Made by a program: the position numbers and the translations under genes
Shown: positions 35,852-44,968 of the stretch, one piece after another
Numbering within the stretch: position 1 is the first letter of the stretch
How the letters are laid out: every line of letters starts with the position of its first letter
Source of the DNA: Rhodococcus sp. ABRD24
Lineage (GTDB): Bacteria; Actinomycetota; Actinomycetes; Mycobacteriales; Mycobacteriaceae
DNA: 64,000 bases
Direction: 5' to 3'
NCBI RefSeq assembly: GCF_004328705.1
Contig: NZ_CP035319.1
Span: forward strand, 868,001-932,000
The notes under the pieces: generated by a model
What the model was told of the DNA's origin: nothing
Databases searched by the model: none
The model's input: the letters and a program-made list of their open reading frames with translations, nothing else

Positions 35852-36742
35852 GTGCCGTCGAACGACAATCCCTACTACTTCGCGACCGTGTCGCATGTGG
35901 TGCGCCTGACCCCGAACATGCAACGCGTCACCCTTCGCGGCGGGGACCTGACTCGCTTCACCTCGAGCGGCGACCCCGACGAGCGACTACTGGTGGCCTT
36001 CCCTCCCGAGGAGGCAGACCGCCCACCGACGCCGCAGCCCGTCGGACAGGGGTGGGAATTCCCTGGGCCCGCGCGCACGGAGCTACGCAGCTACACCGTC
36101 CGCCGCTGGGACGCGGCGACCCACGAGATGGATATCGATTTCGCCGTACACGACGGCGGCGCGGCCGTCCGGTGGGCCCTGCAGGCCAGGCCCGGCCAGG
36201 TCCTCGGGGTCACGGCGGCATCCGGGTGGTACGAGCCATCAACCGGCACCGCCTGGCAACTGCTGATCGCGGACATGACAGCGCTGCCCGCGGTGGGACG
36301 AATCGTGGAGGGCCTCGAACCCGGGGTCCGCGTCCACGTGATCGCGGAGGTGACGACGTCTGCGGACGAGCAACATCTCGCCACCGCCGGCGACGTCTCC
36401 TACACATGGCTGCACGGCACCGGCAACGGCGTCGGCCCCAGCGTTCTCGCCTCGACGGCACGCCGGTGGCTCCGCCCGGACGGCCAGGGCTATGTGTGGT
36501 TTGCGGGCGAGGCCGGGGTCTCGCGGGAGGTCCGACGCTGGGTACGCCACGATCTGGGCTGGCCCACCGGGCGCTACGACGTCATCGGCTACTGGCGCGC
36601 CGACAAGGAGGCGTGGACCGAGCGGTACGAACAGGTGCGCGAGCGGATCGAGGCAGCGCAGACCGCAGCACTCGCCGCCGGTGGCGACTTCGACTCTGTT
36701 CGCGACGCCGTCGACGCCGCAATGGACCAGGCCGGGCTGTAG
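35852..36742 (+). CDS. Siderophore-interacting protein (FAD-binding ferric reductase)
   Basis: A 296-residue SIP-family flavoprotein that reduces ferric siderophores. LRSYTVRRWD is the FAD-binding RxYT motif, FAVHDGGAAVRWALQARPGQ follows as in SIPs, and GYVWFAGEAGVSREVRRWVR is the NAD(P)H-binding end. I use GTG 35852 (VPSNDNPYYFATV); the 15-residue upstream extension looks non-coding. A palindromic GGTAACT motif lies 47-69 bases upstream; I could not see a convincing IdeR iron box. Confidence 0.88.
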   Translation: MPSNDNPYYFATVSHVVRLTPNMQRVTLRGGDLTRFTSSGDPDERLLVAFPPEEADRPPTPQPVGQGWEFPGPARTELRSYTVRRWDAATHEMDIDFAVHDGGAAVRWALQARPGQVLGVTAASGWYEPSTGTAWQLLIADMTALPAVGRIVEGLEPGVRVHVIAEVTTSADEQHLATAGDVSYTWLHGTGNGVGPSVLASTARRWLRPDGQGYVWFAGEAGVSREVRRWVRHDLGWPTGRYDVIGYWRADKEAWTERYEQVRERIEAAQTAALAAGGDFDSVRDAVDAAMDQAGL

Positions 36743-36767
36743 GTCCGGAAGCGCCCCGCCCGAGCGA

Positions 36768-36817
36768 GCTGAAAGGTCCCTTCGTGCGCTGCGCGCGCAT
36801 GTGAGGGACCTTTCAGC
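36768..36817. terminator. Inverted repeat between convergent genes
   Basis: GCTGAAAGGTCCCT at 36768-36781 and AGGGACCTTTCAGC at 36804-36817 pair perfectly; the 22-base interior contains its own GCGC pairing. It serves as a bidirectional terminator. Confidence 0.8.
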
Positions 36818-36833
36818 CGACGAATGGAGCGTG

Positions 36834-37397
36834 TCAGGCGTCGGCGAGGACCTTCGAGGCACCGGCGAGGGCCGCGACGACGCCGGCAACCTGCTGCGCG
36901 ACCTCGGCATTCTCGCGCGGGTGCAGCTCGCCGAACTTTTGGATGGTGCCACCGATGGACAACTCGACCTCGAGCACGTTGCCGCCGGCGATGCGGAGGG
37001 CCCTGCGTGCGTCGTCGTGGGCCCACTTGGCAGCGTTGTGGCTCGGGGACGCGCTGATCACTGCGACCGGCTTGTCCTTGACGGCGCCGGCGCCGTAGGG
37101 GCGCGAGAGCCAGTCGATCGCGTTCTTGAGCACGGCGGGGATCGTGCCGTTGTACTCCGGGGTGACCAGAAGGATGGCGTCGGACTCGGCGGCAGCCGCA
37201 CGGAACCCGTCGACACCGGCGATGGAGGCACCGGGGACGTCGACGTCCTCGTTGTAGAAGGGGAGCTTGCCGAGCCCCTCGAAGATGGTGATTTCGACGC
37301 CCTCGGGCGAGACGGCCACGGCCGTCTCGGCGAGCTTCCGGTTGACAGAGCCGGCGCGCAAGCTGCCGACGAGGACGAGAACACGGGACTGAGACAT
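36834..37397 (-). CDS. NADPH-dependent FMN reductase
   Basis: A 187-residue flavodoxin-like reductase: VLVGSLRAGSVNRKLAE phosphate loop, PFYNEDVD, and the family motif LLVTPEYNGTIPAVLKNAIDWLSRP. It reduces FMN or quinone-like acceptors with NAD(P)H. It corresponds to Rv3054c and diverges from the TetR gene across a 26-bp palindrome, the usual arrangement of a regulated detoxification gene. Confidence 0.92.
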   Translation of the reverse strand: MSQSRVLVLVGSLRAGSVNRKLAETAVAVSPEGVEITIFEGLGKLPFYNEDVDVPGASIAGVDGFRAAAAESDAILLVTPEYNGTIPAVLKNAIDWLSRPYGAGAVKDKPVAVISASPSHNAAKWAHDDARRALRIAGGNVLEVELSIGGTIQKFGELHPRENAEVAQQVAGVVAALAGASKVLADA

Positions 37398-37460
37398 GAG
37401 ATTCCTTCGGTGGTGCGAACGGCAACGCTGAATCGACAACGCTGCGAGCATGTATAGCAG

Positions 37461-37486
37461 CATAAGCGGACCGCGGTCCACTTATG
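37461..37486. promoter_or_regulatory. 26-bp palindromic operator for the TetR regulator
   Basis: CATAAGCGGACCG followed by CGGTCCACTTATG; a single mismatch (C/A pair) breaks full symmetry. It lies 25-50 bases upstream of the TetR start and about 64 bases upstream of the FMN reductase start, so one repressor site can control both. Confidence 0.75.
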
Positions 37487-37510
37487 TTCCCGTTGGGCTA
37501 CGATGCAGAC

Positions 37511-38125
37511 GTGAACAGCCCGCTGCTGCCGCTGGTGGACGCCGAGATCCCCGAGCGATGTGATGCCGCCCGCAACCGGAAGCTGCTCCTCGACGCAGCC
37601 GCTACTCTCGTTGCGGAACGGGGCGTCGATGCCGTCACGATGGAGGTCGTCGCCGCGAAGGCAGGAGTGGGCAAGGGCACGGTGTTCCGGCGCTTCGGCA
37701 GCCGTTCGGGTCTGATGAACGCGATGCTCGACCACACCGAACGCGAACTGCAGCACGCGTTCATGTTCGGCCCGCCGCCGCTCGGCCCGGACGCCGATCC
37801 CATCGTCCGCCTCGTTGCTTTCGGCCGCGCCCGGCTCGACATGGTGGCAGTCCAGGGCGACATCCTCCGGGCAGCCGAGAACTCCCCCGAGTTCCGGTTC
37901 TCCGGTCCAGCACGGGCGGTCAGCCTTCGACACATCGTGACCCTCCTGACGGACGCCCAGGTCGACGGCGACGTCGAACTACTCGGAACCGCGCTGCTCG
38001 CCCCACTCGACGCGGCCCTGGTCCTGTACCAGTGCCGCACGCTCGGGATGCCGATCGAGCGGATCGCCGACGGCTGGCAGGACCTGGCCCTGAGGATCGC
38101 GCGGATCGACGCCCTCCCGGATTAG
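37511..38125 (+). CDS. TetR family regulator
   Basis: The N-terminal helix-turn-helix spans about residues 20-66 (LLLDAAATLVAERGVDAVTM ... GVGKGTVFRRFGSRSGL); the ligand domain follows. It corresponds to Rv3055. I choose GTG 37511 rather than ATG 37484: TACGAT lies exactly 6 bases upstream of the GTG, and the ATG is inside the palindromic operator. Autoregulation and control of the divergent FMN reductase are expected. Length 204. Confidence 0.9.
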   Translation: MNSPLLPLVDAEIPERCDAARNRKLLLDAAATLVAERGVDAVTMEVVAAKAGVGKGTVFRRFGSRSGLMNAMLDHTERELQHAFMFGPPPLGPDADPIVRLVAFGRARLDMVAVQGDILRAAENSPEFRFSGPARAVSLRHIVTLLTDAQVDGDVELLGTALLAPLDAALVLYQCRTLGMPIERIADGWQDLALRIARIDALPD

Positions 38126-38134
38126 GGTGTGCGC

Positions 38135-38959
38135 ATGCGCACACGCCTGGTAGCTCTCGTCCTCCTGTCCGCCGCCGCGCTCTCCGCGTGCGGCAACAGT
38201 TCCGACGACGGCTCGACCACCACGGTGTCGACGGAAACCAGTGCCGAGGTGGCGCCGGCATCGCCCGCCGACGCCCTGTGGGGCCGGACGTTCTTCTCCA
38301 CGGACGTCTCAGGCACTCCCATTCCCGGCGGCGGCCCACTCGAGGTCGCCTTCCCCCAGCCCGGGCAGATCGCAATGAGCGCGGGCTGCAACCGCGGGGT
38401 GGGCAGCGTCGAGCTCGCCGGCGGCATCGTGAACACCGGCCCGATCGCGACGACGATGATGGCCTGTCCCGGCGACATCGCGGGTGCCGACAAGTGGATG
38501 ACCGACTTCTTCGCAGCCAGACCGACCTGGAAGCTGGACGCCGAAACACTCACCCTCGTTTCGCCCGAAACGACGGTCTCGCTGACTGCCAAGACGGTGA
38601 CGAGTCCCGATCGGCCCGTCATCGGGACGACGTGGGTGGTCGACACCCTGATCAGCCCCGACGCGGTCAGCACGTCGACCGCGCTCGAGACGTCGGCGCC
38701 GACGCTCACCATCGCCGAGAACGGCCGGGCGACAGGCACCACCGGCTGCAACCGCTTCAACGGTCCGGCGCAGCTGGGCAACGGCACCATCACGTTCGGA
38801 CCGCTGGTGACCACCCACCTGACCTGCCCCACCGATGTCACCGAGGTTGAGCGTGCGGTCCTCGCGGTGCTCGACGGTGAGGTCACCTACGCGATCGACG
38901 CCGACACCATGAAGCTGATGCGGCCGGACGGTCTCGGCCTGGGTCTGCGAGGAGAGTAG
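38135..38959 (+). CDS. META-domain lipoprotein (two HslJ-like domains)
   Basis: Signal peptide with lipobox AALSACGN, then two META/HslJ-type units, each with the tell-tale AGCNR or TGCNRFNG and a later MACP/LTCP cysteine. META proteins are surface or periplasmic, linked to heat-shock and antibiotic tolerance in E. coli. The start is ATG 38135 with AGGG upstream; GTG 38129 is also possible. It lies 9 bases after the TetR gene and may be co-transcribed. Confidence 0.82.
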   Translation: MRTRLVALVLLSAAALSACGNSSDDGSTTTVSTETSAEVAPASPADALWGRTFFSTDVSGTPIPGGGPLEVAFPQPGQIAMSAGCNRGVGSVELAGGIVNTGPIATTMMACPGDIAGADKWMTDFFAARPTWKLDAETLTLVSPETTVSLTAKTVTSPDRPVIGTTWVVDTLISPDAVSTSTALETSAPTLTIAENGRATGTTGCNRFNGPAQLGNGTITFGPLVTTHLTCPTDVTEVERAVLAVLDGEVTYAIDADTMKLMRPDGLGLGLRGE

Positions 38960-38976
38960 GCGAACACCACCCGCCC

Positions 38977-39531
38977 TCAGCGGAGGTCGCGCAGCCAGGC
39001 GCCGAGAACGCGGGCACTGGCGTCCACCTGTGACGGCCAGTCCAGTGCAGAGTCGTCGGCCTGATCGCTGACATGCTTGGCCAGACGGCAGCGGGCTCCT
39101 AGTTCCGCGCACGCGAACGCCACCGCGAAGCCCTCCATGTCCACCAGGTCGGCACGGGTGGCGAGGGCATCCCGCACCTCGGCGTCGGAGATGAACGAAT
39201 CGCCGGTGGCGAGCACGGAACCGTCGCCGTCGTCGAGTTCGATCACATCGCGCACCGGGTATCCGAGTGAGCGCAGCACCGTGCTGCTGATGTCGTGGTT
39301 GACCACTGCCGAGGGCAGGTAGAGCCCGGTGTGATGGGTGTGCAAGGCGCCGGCGGTGCCGATGTTGACCACGAGCGGTAGCCGATCGGCCGGATACGAC
39401 GCGAGCGCGCGGGTCACCGCGACTGCGGCCGCGACCTTGCCGATCCCGGTGACGACGACGTCGACACCATCGGGCACGTGCGCCGCCTCGGACTCGGTGG
39501 CGCTGACTACAAGGATGCCGGTCCGACTCAT
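38977..39531 (-). CDS. Nucleosidase (MTA/SAH or futalosine hydrolase type)
   Basis: A 184-residue nucleoside-phosphorylase-like protein: [27 protein letters not shown], and [15 protein letters not shown] with the catalytic-type glutamate/ribose contact and FISD loop. It is short for an MTA/SAH nucleosidase. The substrate could be methylthioadenosine, adenosylhomocysteine or a related base-ribose. Start ATG 39531; an upstream frame is not coding. It diverges from nadE. Confidence 0.8.
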   Translation of the reverse strand: MSRTGILVVSATESEAAHVPDGVDVVVTGIGKVAAAVAVTRALASYPADRLPLVVNIGTAGALHTHHTGLYLPSAVVNHDISSTVLRSLGYPVRDVIELDDGDGSVLATGDSFISDAEVRDALATRADLVDMEGFAVAFACAELGARCRLAKHVSDQADDSALDWPSQVDASARVLGAWLRDLR

Positions 39532-39631
39532 GCACGCCTCCAGAACTCGTCCTGTGTCCCGGCGCCTGTCGGCGCCCGGATCACATCCTGCCGTGTCCAC
39601 TCGCGCGAATGCGGAGCCGACCCGTGCTCGC

Positions 39632-39644
39632 TACAGTTCTCGCC
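39632..39644 (+). promoter_or_regulatory. -10 element of nadE (leaderless start)
   Basis: TACAGT at 39632-39637 is followed by 7 bases and then the nadE ATG at 39645, so the mRNA probably begins at the start codon. Confidence 0.5.
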
Positions 39645-40490
39645 ATGGCGAATCTACGTGCGCGGATCATCGAGGACCTGGGTGTGAGGCCGATAGTCGA
39701 TCCTGCGAGCGAGATCCGCGACCGCGTGCAGTTCATCAAGGACTATCTGCGATCCACCCCCGCGCAGGGCCTCGTACTCGGGATCAGCGGCGGCCAGGAC
39801 AGCACGCTCGCCGGACGGCTCAGCCAGCTGGCCGCCGAGGAACTGCGGGCTGAGGGCCATTCCGCCGAATTCATCACCGTCCGCCTGCCGTACGGGACGC
39901 AGTTCGACGAGGAGGACGCGCAGGTGGCCCTGAAGTTCATCGCGCCGGACCGCTCGCTGACCGTCAACGTGAAGCCCGGCGCCGACGCGACGATCGCCGA
40001 AGCATCGCAGGCAATGCGCGGACTCCTCGGCGACGGCGGACTGCTGCGGGACTTCGTGCGCGGCAACATCAAAGCGCGCGAGCGGATGATGATCCAGTAC
40101 GCAATTGCCGGAGAGCTCGGGTATCTCGTGGTAGGCACCGATCACGCTGCCGAAGCGCTCACCGGGTTCTTCACCAAGTTCGGCGACGGCGGCGTGGACC
40201 TGACCCCGCTCACCGGGCTCACGAAGCGTCAGGGCGCAGCCCTGCTGCGCGAGCTCGGCGCGCCCGACAGCACATGGCGCAAGGTGCCGACCGCAGACCT
40301 CGAGGACAACCGGCCGTCCCTGCCCGACGAGGTCGCATTGGGCGTGACCTACACCGAAATCGACGACTACCTCGAGGGCAAGACCGTGACCGCCGAAATC
40401 GCCGAGAAGCTGGAGCGGATGTATCTGAACACGCGCCACAAACGGACCGTCCCGGTCACGCCACTCGACACGTGGTGGCGCGAGAACTGA
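39645..40490 (+). CDS. nadE: NH3-dependent NAD+ synthetase
   Basis: It makes NAD+ from nicotinate adenine dinucleotide, ATP and ammonia. The PP-loop is [16 protein letters not shown], and [14 protein letters not shown] and [10 protein letters not shown] are family marks. At 281 residues it lacks the N-terminal glutaminase domain of the mycobacterial enzyme, so it must use free ammonia. ATG 39645 follows TACAGT by 7 bases, indicating a leaderless message. Confidence 0.95.
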   Translation: MANLRARIIEDLGVRPIVDPASEIRDRVQFIKDYLRSTPAQGLVLGISGGQDSTLAGRLSQLAAEELRAEGHSAEFITVRLPYGTQFDEEDAQVALKFIAPDRSLTVNVKPGADATIAEASQAMRGLLGDGGLLRDFVRGNIKARERMMIQYAIAGELGYLVVGTDHAAEALTGFFTKFGDGGVDLTPLTGLTKRQGAALLRELGAPDSTWRKVPTADLEDNRPSLPDEVALGVTYTEIDDYLEGKTVTAEIAEKLERMYLNTRHKRTVPVTPLDTWWREN

Positions 40491-40547
40491 CACATTCCCG
40501 GCGGGCGGGGTCAGCCCCAGCGATCGCCTTCACCAGATCCGAGGCGT

Positions 40548-40738
40548 TCCTCGGCGGCGAGTATCGACGCGGGCGCGGGCTGGCACTGGGACGACTGGAA
40601 GCACGCCCGGGACGAGAACCTGGCAGCAGCATCCGAGAAGGCGGGGGCGCGCTGCTGGGACACTACGACGACCCGCCGGGCGGGGACTACATCGAGGAGC
40701 GCGACGGCGAACCCTGGACCGACAACGACGCGGCTTGA
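40548..40738 (+). pseudogene. Frameshifted small ORF after nadE
   Basis: Two coding-looking pieces lie in different frames: one reads IDAGAGWHWDDWKHARDEN, the next GHYDDPPGGDYIEERDGEPW and ends in NDAA and a stop at 40738. They would join if one G were added in the run at 40641-40646. I do not recognise the protein. It is either a decayed gene or a homopolymer sequencing error. Confidence 0.35.
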
Positions 40739-41350
40739 CCTGCACTGATGGCATGTCCCGCCCGCGTGGGTGGGGAAGGAAACTGATGCCGACGATGCGG
40801 ACTGTGGTGATCGAGTGGACCGAGGTTTTTAGGTGTGGGGGCCGTTTTGGTGTGTGAGCTGGGGTGATGGCGTGTCCCGGGTGGGGCCGGCGGTTGCGGG
40901 GTGGGTGGGGCCGGCACTTTGGGCGGGTGTGTGGTGTGGGTGGTGTGCTCGGGCCGGGCGGGGTGGCCTGGGGGTGGTGTGTGGTGCGCGTAGGGGCGGC
41001 GTGAGGGCGGGTTTTGAATTGTCTTGTGGTGCAAAAACATTTGTGAATCAAATTGGTACATCCGCGGTCGGGAGTTCTTGCGCAGTGTGATGTGTTGGCG
41101 TGCACGATTTCGGGCCGTGGCGCGGGCGCGCGCAGTGCGTCCCCGTCTCGCTTTCCCCACGGCGGACCTCGCGAGGGTGACGGTGAACAATCTTGGCGAG
41201 AATGCTATTTCGGTTTCGAGTGGAGCGCAGCGACGCGATCGACGGCAGCTTGACGCCACCGCCATCGAGCCGCACAGCGGCTCCCTGGCAGGGACCGCAG
41301 CGACCCGCTCCATCTCGGGGAGCGACGCACCCAGTCGTCCCTCCGTCCAC
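40739..41350. other. Gene-free spacer with G/T-skewed tract
   Basis: From about 40826 to 41020 the plus strand is strongly G+T rich and C/A poor, so minus-strand RNA would be C-rich and G-poor. It lies downstream of the minus-strand leucine-rich-repeat gene. Beyond it (41025-41065) a short AT-richer stretch occurs. No gene is supported. Confidence 0.5.
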
Positions 41351-42010
41351 TCACCCGTCGATGACAGTCAGGTTGGCCATACCGTGCAGCGAGGAAACAT
41401 CTGTGACGTGTGATCCGGAGAGTTCGAGCATTCTCAGATGCGGCAAGCCGGCCAGTGGCGAGACGTCCGTGATCGAGGTCCCCTCGAGGTCGAGCCAGGT
41501 CAGGCCCGTCAGACCCGCCAACGCAGCCACATCGACCACCTCGGTCCCCGCGAGCTTGAGGCAGGTGAGGCCGCTCAGGCCCCCCAGGGGGTCGACGTCC
41601 CGGAGTGGCGTCCAGCGCAGGTCCAGAAACTCAAGTCCGGTCAGACTGGCAAGCGGGGACACATCATTGACCTCCGTTCCGCTGAGGTAGAGATGGGTGA
41701 GACCGTGCAGACCCGCCAACGGGGACAGCTCCCGCACAGGCGACCAACGCAGGTCGAGCCTCTGCAACGCGGTCAGCGTCGACAGCGGGCGAAGATCGAT
41801 CACTGCCTCTCCATGCAATCGCAGTTCGGTCAGGTTCGACAGTTCGGACAAAGGGGCCAAATCCGCCGCGGGCAGCTGATCAAGCTCGAGGAACGCAGTC
41901 CGGGCGATGGCTTCAGACTCCAGAGGTGTCGAGATCGGACGGCCCAGCTGCGCGTTCACCGCAGCAAGCACACCAGCCGCCCCGCGACGCATGCTACGTC
42001 TCGGGCTCAT
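41351..42010 (-). CDS. Leucine-rich repeat protein (22-residue, internalin/SDS22-type)
   Basis: From about residue 52 to the end the 219-residue protein is seven full 22-residue repeats and a partial eighth, of the pattern LxPLxxLxxLTxLxLxxTxVxD. Repeats alternate between an LDLRWxP and an LYLSGTE form. Such solenoids bind proteins. There is no signal peptide, membrane segment or sorting motif; the N-terminal 50 residues are helical and arginine-containing, so the protein is probably cytoplasmic. No function can be assigned. It is flanked by non-coding accessory-looking DNA on both sides, which suggests acquisition. Confidence 0.8.
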   Translation of the reverse strand: MSPRRSMRRGAAGVLAAVNAQLGRPISTPLESEAIARTAFLELDQLPAADLAPLSELSNLTELRLHGEAVIDLRPLSTLTALQRLDLRWSPVRELSPLAGLHGLTHLYLSGTEVNDVSPLASLTGLEFLDLRWTPLRDVDPLGGLSGLTCLKLAGTEVVDVAALAGLTGLTWLDLEGTSITDVSPLAGLPHLRMLELSGSHVTDVSSLHGMANLTVIDG

Positions 42011-42193
42011 TGTTCTGATCCTTTGCCTTTTCGGGACATGGTCCGGCGGGTCACGCTGCCCGGGAGGGCGCGTGTAGCGGCAGGGGGCACCTCAGATCGC
42101 ACCCGCACAGTATGCGAGTACGTTACGACAGTAAATTCGCTCGGACCCTGGTGATGGCCCCGTGAGCTGGTCGCACTGCTGACTTCCTCTGGG
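42011..42193. other. Non-coding spacer upstream of the LRR gene
   Basis: Nothing recognisable beyond the presumed LRR-gene promoter. Slightly lower GC around 42110-42140. Confidence 0.35.
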
Positions 42194-42319
42194 CTACGAG
42201 CCAGTACCGAGAACGTAGTGGCGTCCGCAGGCGCAGTGGTGCACGCCGTCGGTGCGGCGCTCGGCCAGAATCGCGACCGGGTCGCTGGGGAGCCTCGGCT
42301 CATCGAACTGGACGTCCAG
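42194..42319 (-). CDS. Possible small C-x-C protein or gene remnant
   Basis: An open stretch of about 41 codons ending at a TAG (42196-42194) reads LDVQFDEPRLPSDPVAILAE then RRTDGVHHCACGRHYVLGTG, which looks protein-like with a small metal-binding CAC motif. No ATG or GTG opens the frame; it would need CTG 42319. It could be the tail of a lost gene. Confidence 0.25.
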   Translation of the reverse strand: MDVQFDEPRLPSDPVAILAERRTDGVHHCACGRHYVLGTGS

Positions 42320-42350
42320 CGGGCATCATCCGCCTGGTGACCCCTGCCGA

Positions 42351-42620
42351 TCAGCCGCCCGCGAACGGCGGCAGCACGTCCACCTGCCCCGTCGCCGGAC
42401 GAGTGAGATCCCTAGTGAGATCGGAATCGACGAGGAACGCCGCGACGTCGAGAATCCGCGCCATTCGATCGCCGTAGCGGTCGATCAGCACAGCCTTGAG
42501 CGCGCCCAGATCCGCATCCGGTCGCAGCAACAGTGACTCCTCGGTACAGCCGGCGGCGTCCGCCGCGGCCGCGAAGTACCGCACCTGAACACCCACGGAC
42601 GACACAGCCGCTTCATCCAC
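42351..42620 (-). CDS. moaD: Molybdopterin synthase sulfur carrier MoaD
   Basis: An 89-residue ubiquitin-fold protein. The conserved core [14 protein letters not shown] opens the domain and the protein ends in PPFAGG, the C-terminal glycine pair that is thiocarboxylated and feeds sulfur to MoaE. GTG 42620, with GGGAG 6 bases upstream, gives an 8-base overlap with moaA, so it is co-translated. The longer open frame upstream is the shadow of moaA. Confidence 0.88.
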   Translation of the reverse strand: MDEAAVSSVGVQVRYFAAAADAAGCTEESLLLRPDADLGALKAVLIDRYGDRMARILDVAAFLVDSDLTRDLTRPATGQVDVLPPFAGG

Positions 42621-43686
42621 CGATCGCTCCCATACTGCGTTGTGGGGGAATGAATCCCGCCGCGTTGATGCCGTGCCCGGCCCACTTGCCCCACATCGCC
42701 GCGCGCCACAGCAACGCGAGGTCCTCGTCCGTGGCACCGGATCGCAGCGCATCGCGCAGATCGACCTCCTGGTCACTGAACAGGCATGACCGGACCGTGC
42801 CCTCCGCGGTGAGCCGGGTGCGGTCGCAGTCCTCGCAGAACGGGCGGGTCACCGAGCCGATGATCCCGACGGTGGCCGGACCCCCGTTCACCAGCCATTC
42901 CTCTGCCGGGGAGGACGGATCCTCGCGGCCGATCTCCTCGAGCGCGAACCGGGCCCCGAGCACGTTCAGCAGGGCCTGCGCGCCGACCATGTTCTCCCTG
43001 GCCCACTCGTGGTCGGCATCCAGCGGCATCTGCTCGATGAACCGCAACGCACATCCCGCCGCGAGACACCATTCGAGCAACTCTGCTGCACCACTGAGGG
43101 TTTCGGACATCAATACGGCATTGATCTTCATCGGGGCGAGTCCGGCCTGCTGCGCGGCGCGGATCCCGGTGAGCACGGAGGGCAACCGATCTCGGCGGGT
43201 GAGCTCCGCGAAGTGTGCACGGTCGACGGTGTCCAGCGAGACGTTCACCCGGGTGAGTCCAGCGCGTGCCAGCGCGTCGGCACGATGCTCGAGGCCGACC
43301 GCGTTGGTGGTCATCGCCAGGGGGATCCCGGGCACTCGCTCGGCACAGCCGGCGACTATGTCCTCGAGGTCGCGGCGCATCAACGGCTCGCCGCCGGTGA
43401 ACCGCACCTCCCGCACCCCGAGACGATGCACGGCGACGCCCACCAGCCGGACGATCTCGTCGGTGGTGAGCAACTGTGTCCGAGGGACTGCGGGCAGGCC
43501 TTCCGCCGGCATGCAGTACGTGCAGCGCAGCGAGCACTTCTCGGTGATCGACACGCGCAGGTCCCGTGCGACCCGGCCGAAGCTGTCGACCAGCTCGGGG
43601 ACGTCGGGCCGCCCGGCCACGTCGGGAGCGGTCCGCACAGCAGGAATGCCGACGTCCACCACCGTCCCCGTTCGTACCACCGTCAT
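42613..43686 (-). CDS. moaA: GTP 3',8-cyclase MoaA
   Basis: A radical-SAM enzyme that starts molybdenum-cofactor synthesis from GTP. The SAM cluster motif is CSLRCTYC and the second cluster ligands are in [18 protein letters not shown]. The protein ends SMGAIGG, close to the GG tail needed for activation. Length 357 with ATG 43686. It is divergent from moeA with a 61-base gap, which must hold both promoters. Confidence 0.96.
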   Translation of the reverse strand: MTVVRTGTVVDVGIPAVRTAPDVAGRPDVPELVDSFGRVARDLRVSITEKCSLRCTYCMPAEGLPAVPRTQLLTTDEIVRLVGVAVHRLGVREVRFTGGEPLMRRDLEDIVAGCAERVPGIPLAMTTNAVGLEHRADALARAGLTRVNVSLDTVDRAHFAELTRRDRLPSVLTGIRAAQQAGLAPMKINAVLMSETLSGAAELLEWCLAAGCALRFIEQMPLDADHEWARENMVGAQALLNVLGARFALEEIGREDPSSPAEEWLVNGGPATVGIIGSVTRPFCEDCDRTRLTAEGTVRSCLFSDQEVDLRDALRSGATDEDLALLWRAAMWGKWAGHGINAAGFIPPQRSMGAIGG

Positions 43687-43733
43687 GCGATCAGTATGCC
43701 GCCGCCGAGACTCCCGAGTGCGATGGAGATGCC

Positions 43734-43747
43734 TAGGATTGGCTGTC
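43734..43747 (+). promoter_or_regulatory. -10 element of moeA (leaderless start)
   Basis: TAGGAT at 43734-43739 lies 8 bases before the ATG at 43748. No Shine-Dalgarno sequence is present. Confidence 0.5.
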
Positions 43748-44968
43748 ATGGCACCGCGGGAGCACAGGCACGGCATCGGATCGCGCGCGCGATCCGTCGC
43801 GGAGCACGCCGCCGAGGTGGCGGAGCTCCTCACCCCCCTCCTGACGCGACCATCCGAATCGGTCCGCATCGAGGACGCGCTGGGTCGCGCGCTCTCCCAC
43901 GACATCGCCTCGCCGGTGGATCTGCCGATGTTCCGCAACTCGCAGATGGACGGATTCGCCGTCGACGCCGCAGCCATCGCCGTAGCTCCGACGACCCTGC
44001 CGATCCTGGGCACCATCGCCGCCGGTCCGGCGTGCCCGGATGCCCACGTGCCCGGCACCGCGATGCGCATCATGACCGGTGCCGTGATTCCTGAGGGCGC
44101 CGATGCGATTGTCCCGGTGGAGGACACGGAGATCACCGACGGCAAGGTCACCGTCCTGCGCTCGCGCGCCGCCGGCGAGTACGTCCGGGACCGCGGCAGC
44201 GACGTGCGCACCGGCACCCTGCTGCTGCCGGCCGGAGCTGTTCTCGCGCCCCGACATCTCGGGGTGCTCGCGGCGGTGGGCTTGACGTCGGTGGCCGTAC
44301 ACACTCGTCCGCGCGTGTCCGTCATCACCACCGGCGCGGAACTGGCGGACGCCGGAACCATCCTGGCCCCCGGGCAGATCTACGACTCCAACGGCGCGGC
44401 GCTTGCGGCGAGCCTGCGGGCCGAGGGCGTCGAGGTCGCGACGGTGGACCGCAGCACCGACGAGCCTGAAGTCTTCCGCGCGGCCCTGCGTCGGGCGGTG
44501 GCCCGCGCCGAGCTGGTCATCACCTCCGGTGGGGTGTCGATGGGCGACTTCGAGGTGGTCCGGGATGTCCTCGGTGAGGCCGGCGCGTGGTTCGGCCCGG
44601 TGGCGATGCAGCCCGGCGGACCACAGGGCACGGCCGTGGTCGACGGCGTCCCCGTGCTCACGTTCCCGGGTAACCCGGTGAGCACGATGGTCTCGTTCGA
44701 GGTGTTCCTGCGTCCGCTGCTGCGACGCGCGACGGGCGTGCCTCCCGTCCCGATCGAGGAAGCCGAACTCGCGCACCCCGTGACGTCGGTAGCCGGCAAG
44801 CGGCAGTTCCTGCGTGGCCGCCGCACCGCCGACAGCGTCGAGGTGGTCTCCGGGCCCGGGTCCCACCTGGTGGCGGCATTCGCATGGGCCGATGTGTTGA
44901 TCGATGTTCCCGCCGAGGCGACGGTCCTCGACGCGGGTGAGCGAGTGAAGGTGTGGCCCCTGTCGTGA
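43748..44968 (+). CDS. moeA: Molybdopterin molybdotransferase MoeA
   Basis: MoeA inserts molybdate into adenylated molybdopterin. [13 protein letters not shown] and [15 protein letters not shown] are the family N-terminal motifs; [20 protein letters not shown] and [19 protein letters not shown] mark the nucleotide-binding core. At 406 residues it is standard. The start at 43748 follows a -10 by 8 bases. Its stop overlaps the next gene as GTGA, so cofactor assembly steps are coupled. Confidence 0.95.
   Translation: MAPREHRHGIGSRARSVAEHAAEVAELLTPLLTRPSESVRIEDALGRALSHDIASPVDLPMFRNSQMDGFAVDAAAIAVAPTTLPILGTIAAGPACPDAHVPGTAMRIMTGAVIPEGADAIVPVEDTEITDGKVTVLRSRAAGEYVRDRGSDVRTGTLLLPAGAVLAPRHLGVLAAVGLTSVAVHTRPRVSVITTGAELADAGTILAPGQIYDSNGAALAASLRAEGVEVATVDRSTDEPEVFRAALRRAVARAELVITSGGVSMGDFEVVRDVLGEAGAWFGPVAMQPGGPQGTAVVDGVPVLTFPGNPVSTMVSFEVFLRPLLRRATGVPPVPIEEAELAHPVTSVAGKRQFLRGRRTADSVEVVSGPGSHLVAAFAWADVLIDVPAEATVLDAGERVKVWPLS

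Noticed and set aside
40833..41090. Gly/Trp/Val-rich ORF in the G/T-skewed tract
   Set aside because: Its composition is explained by the base skew; no start signal or domain is present.
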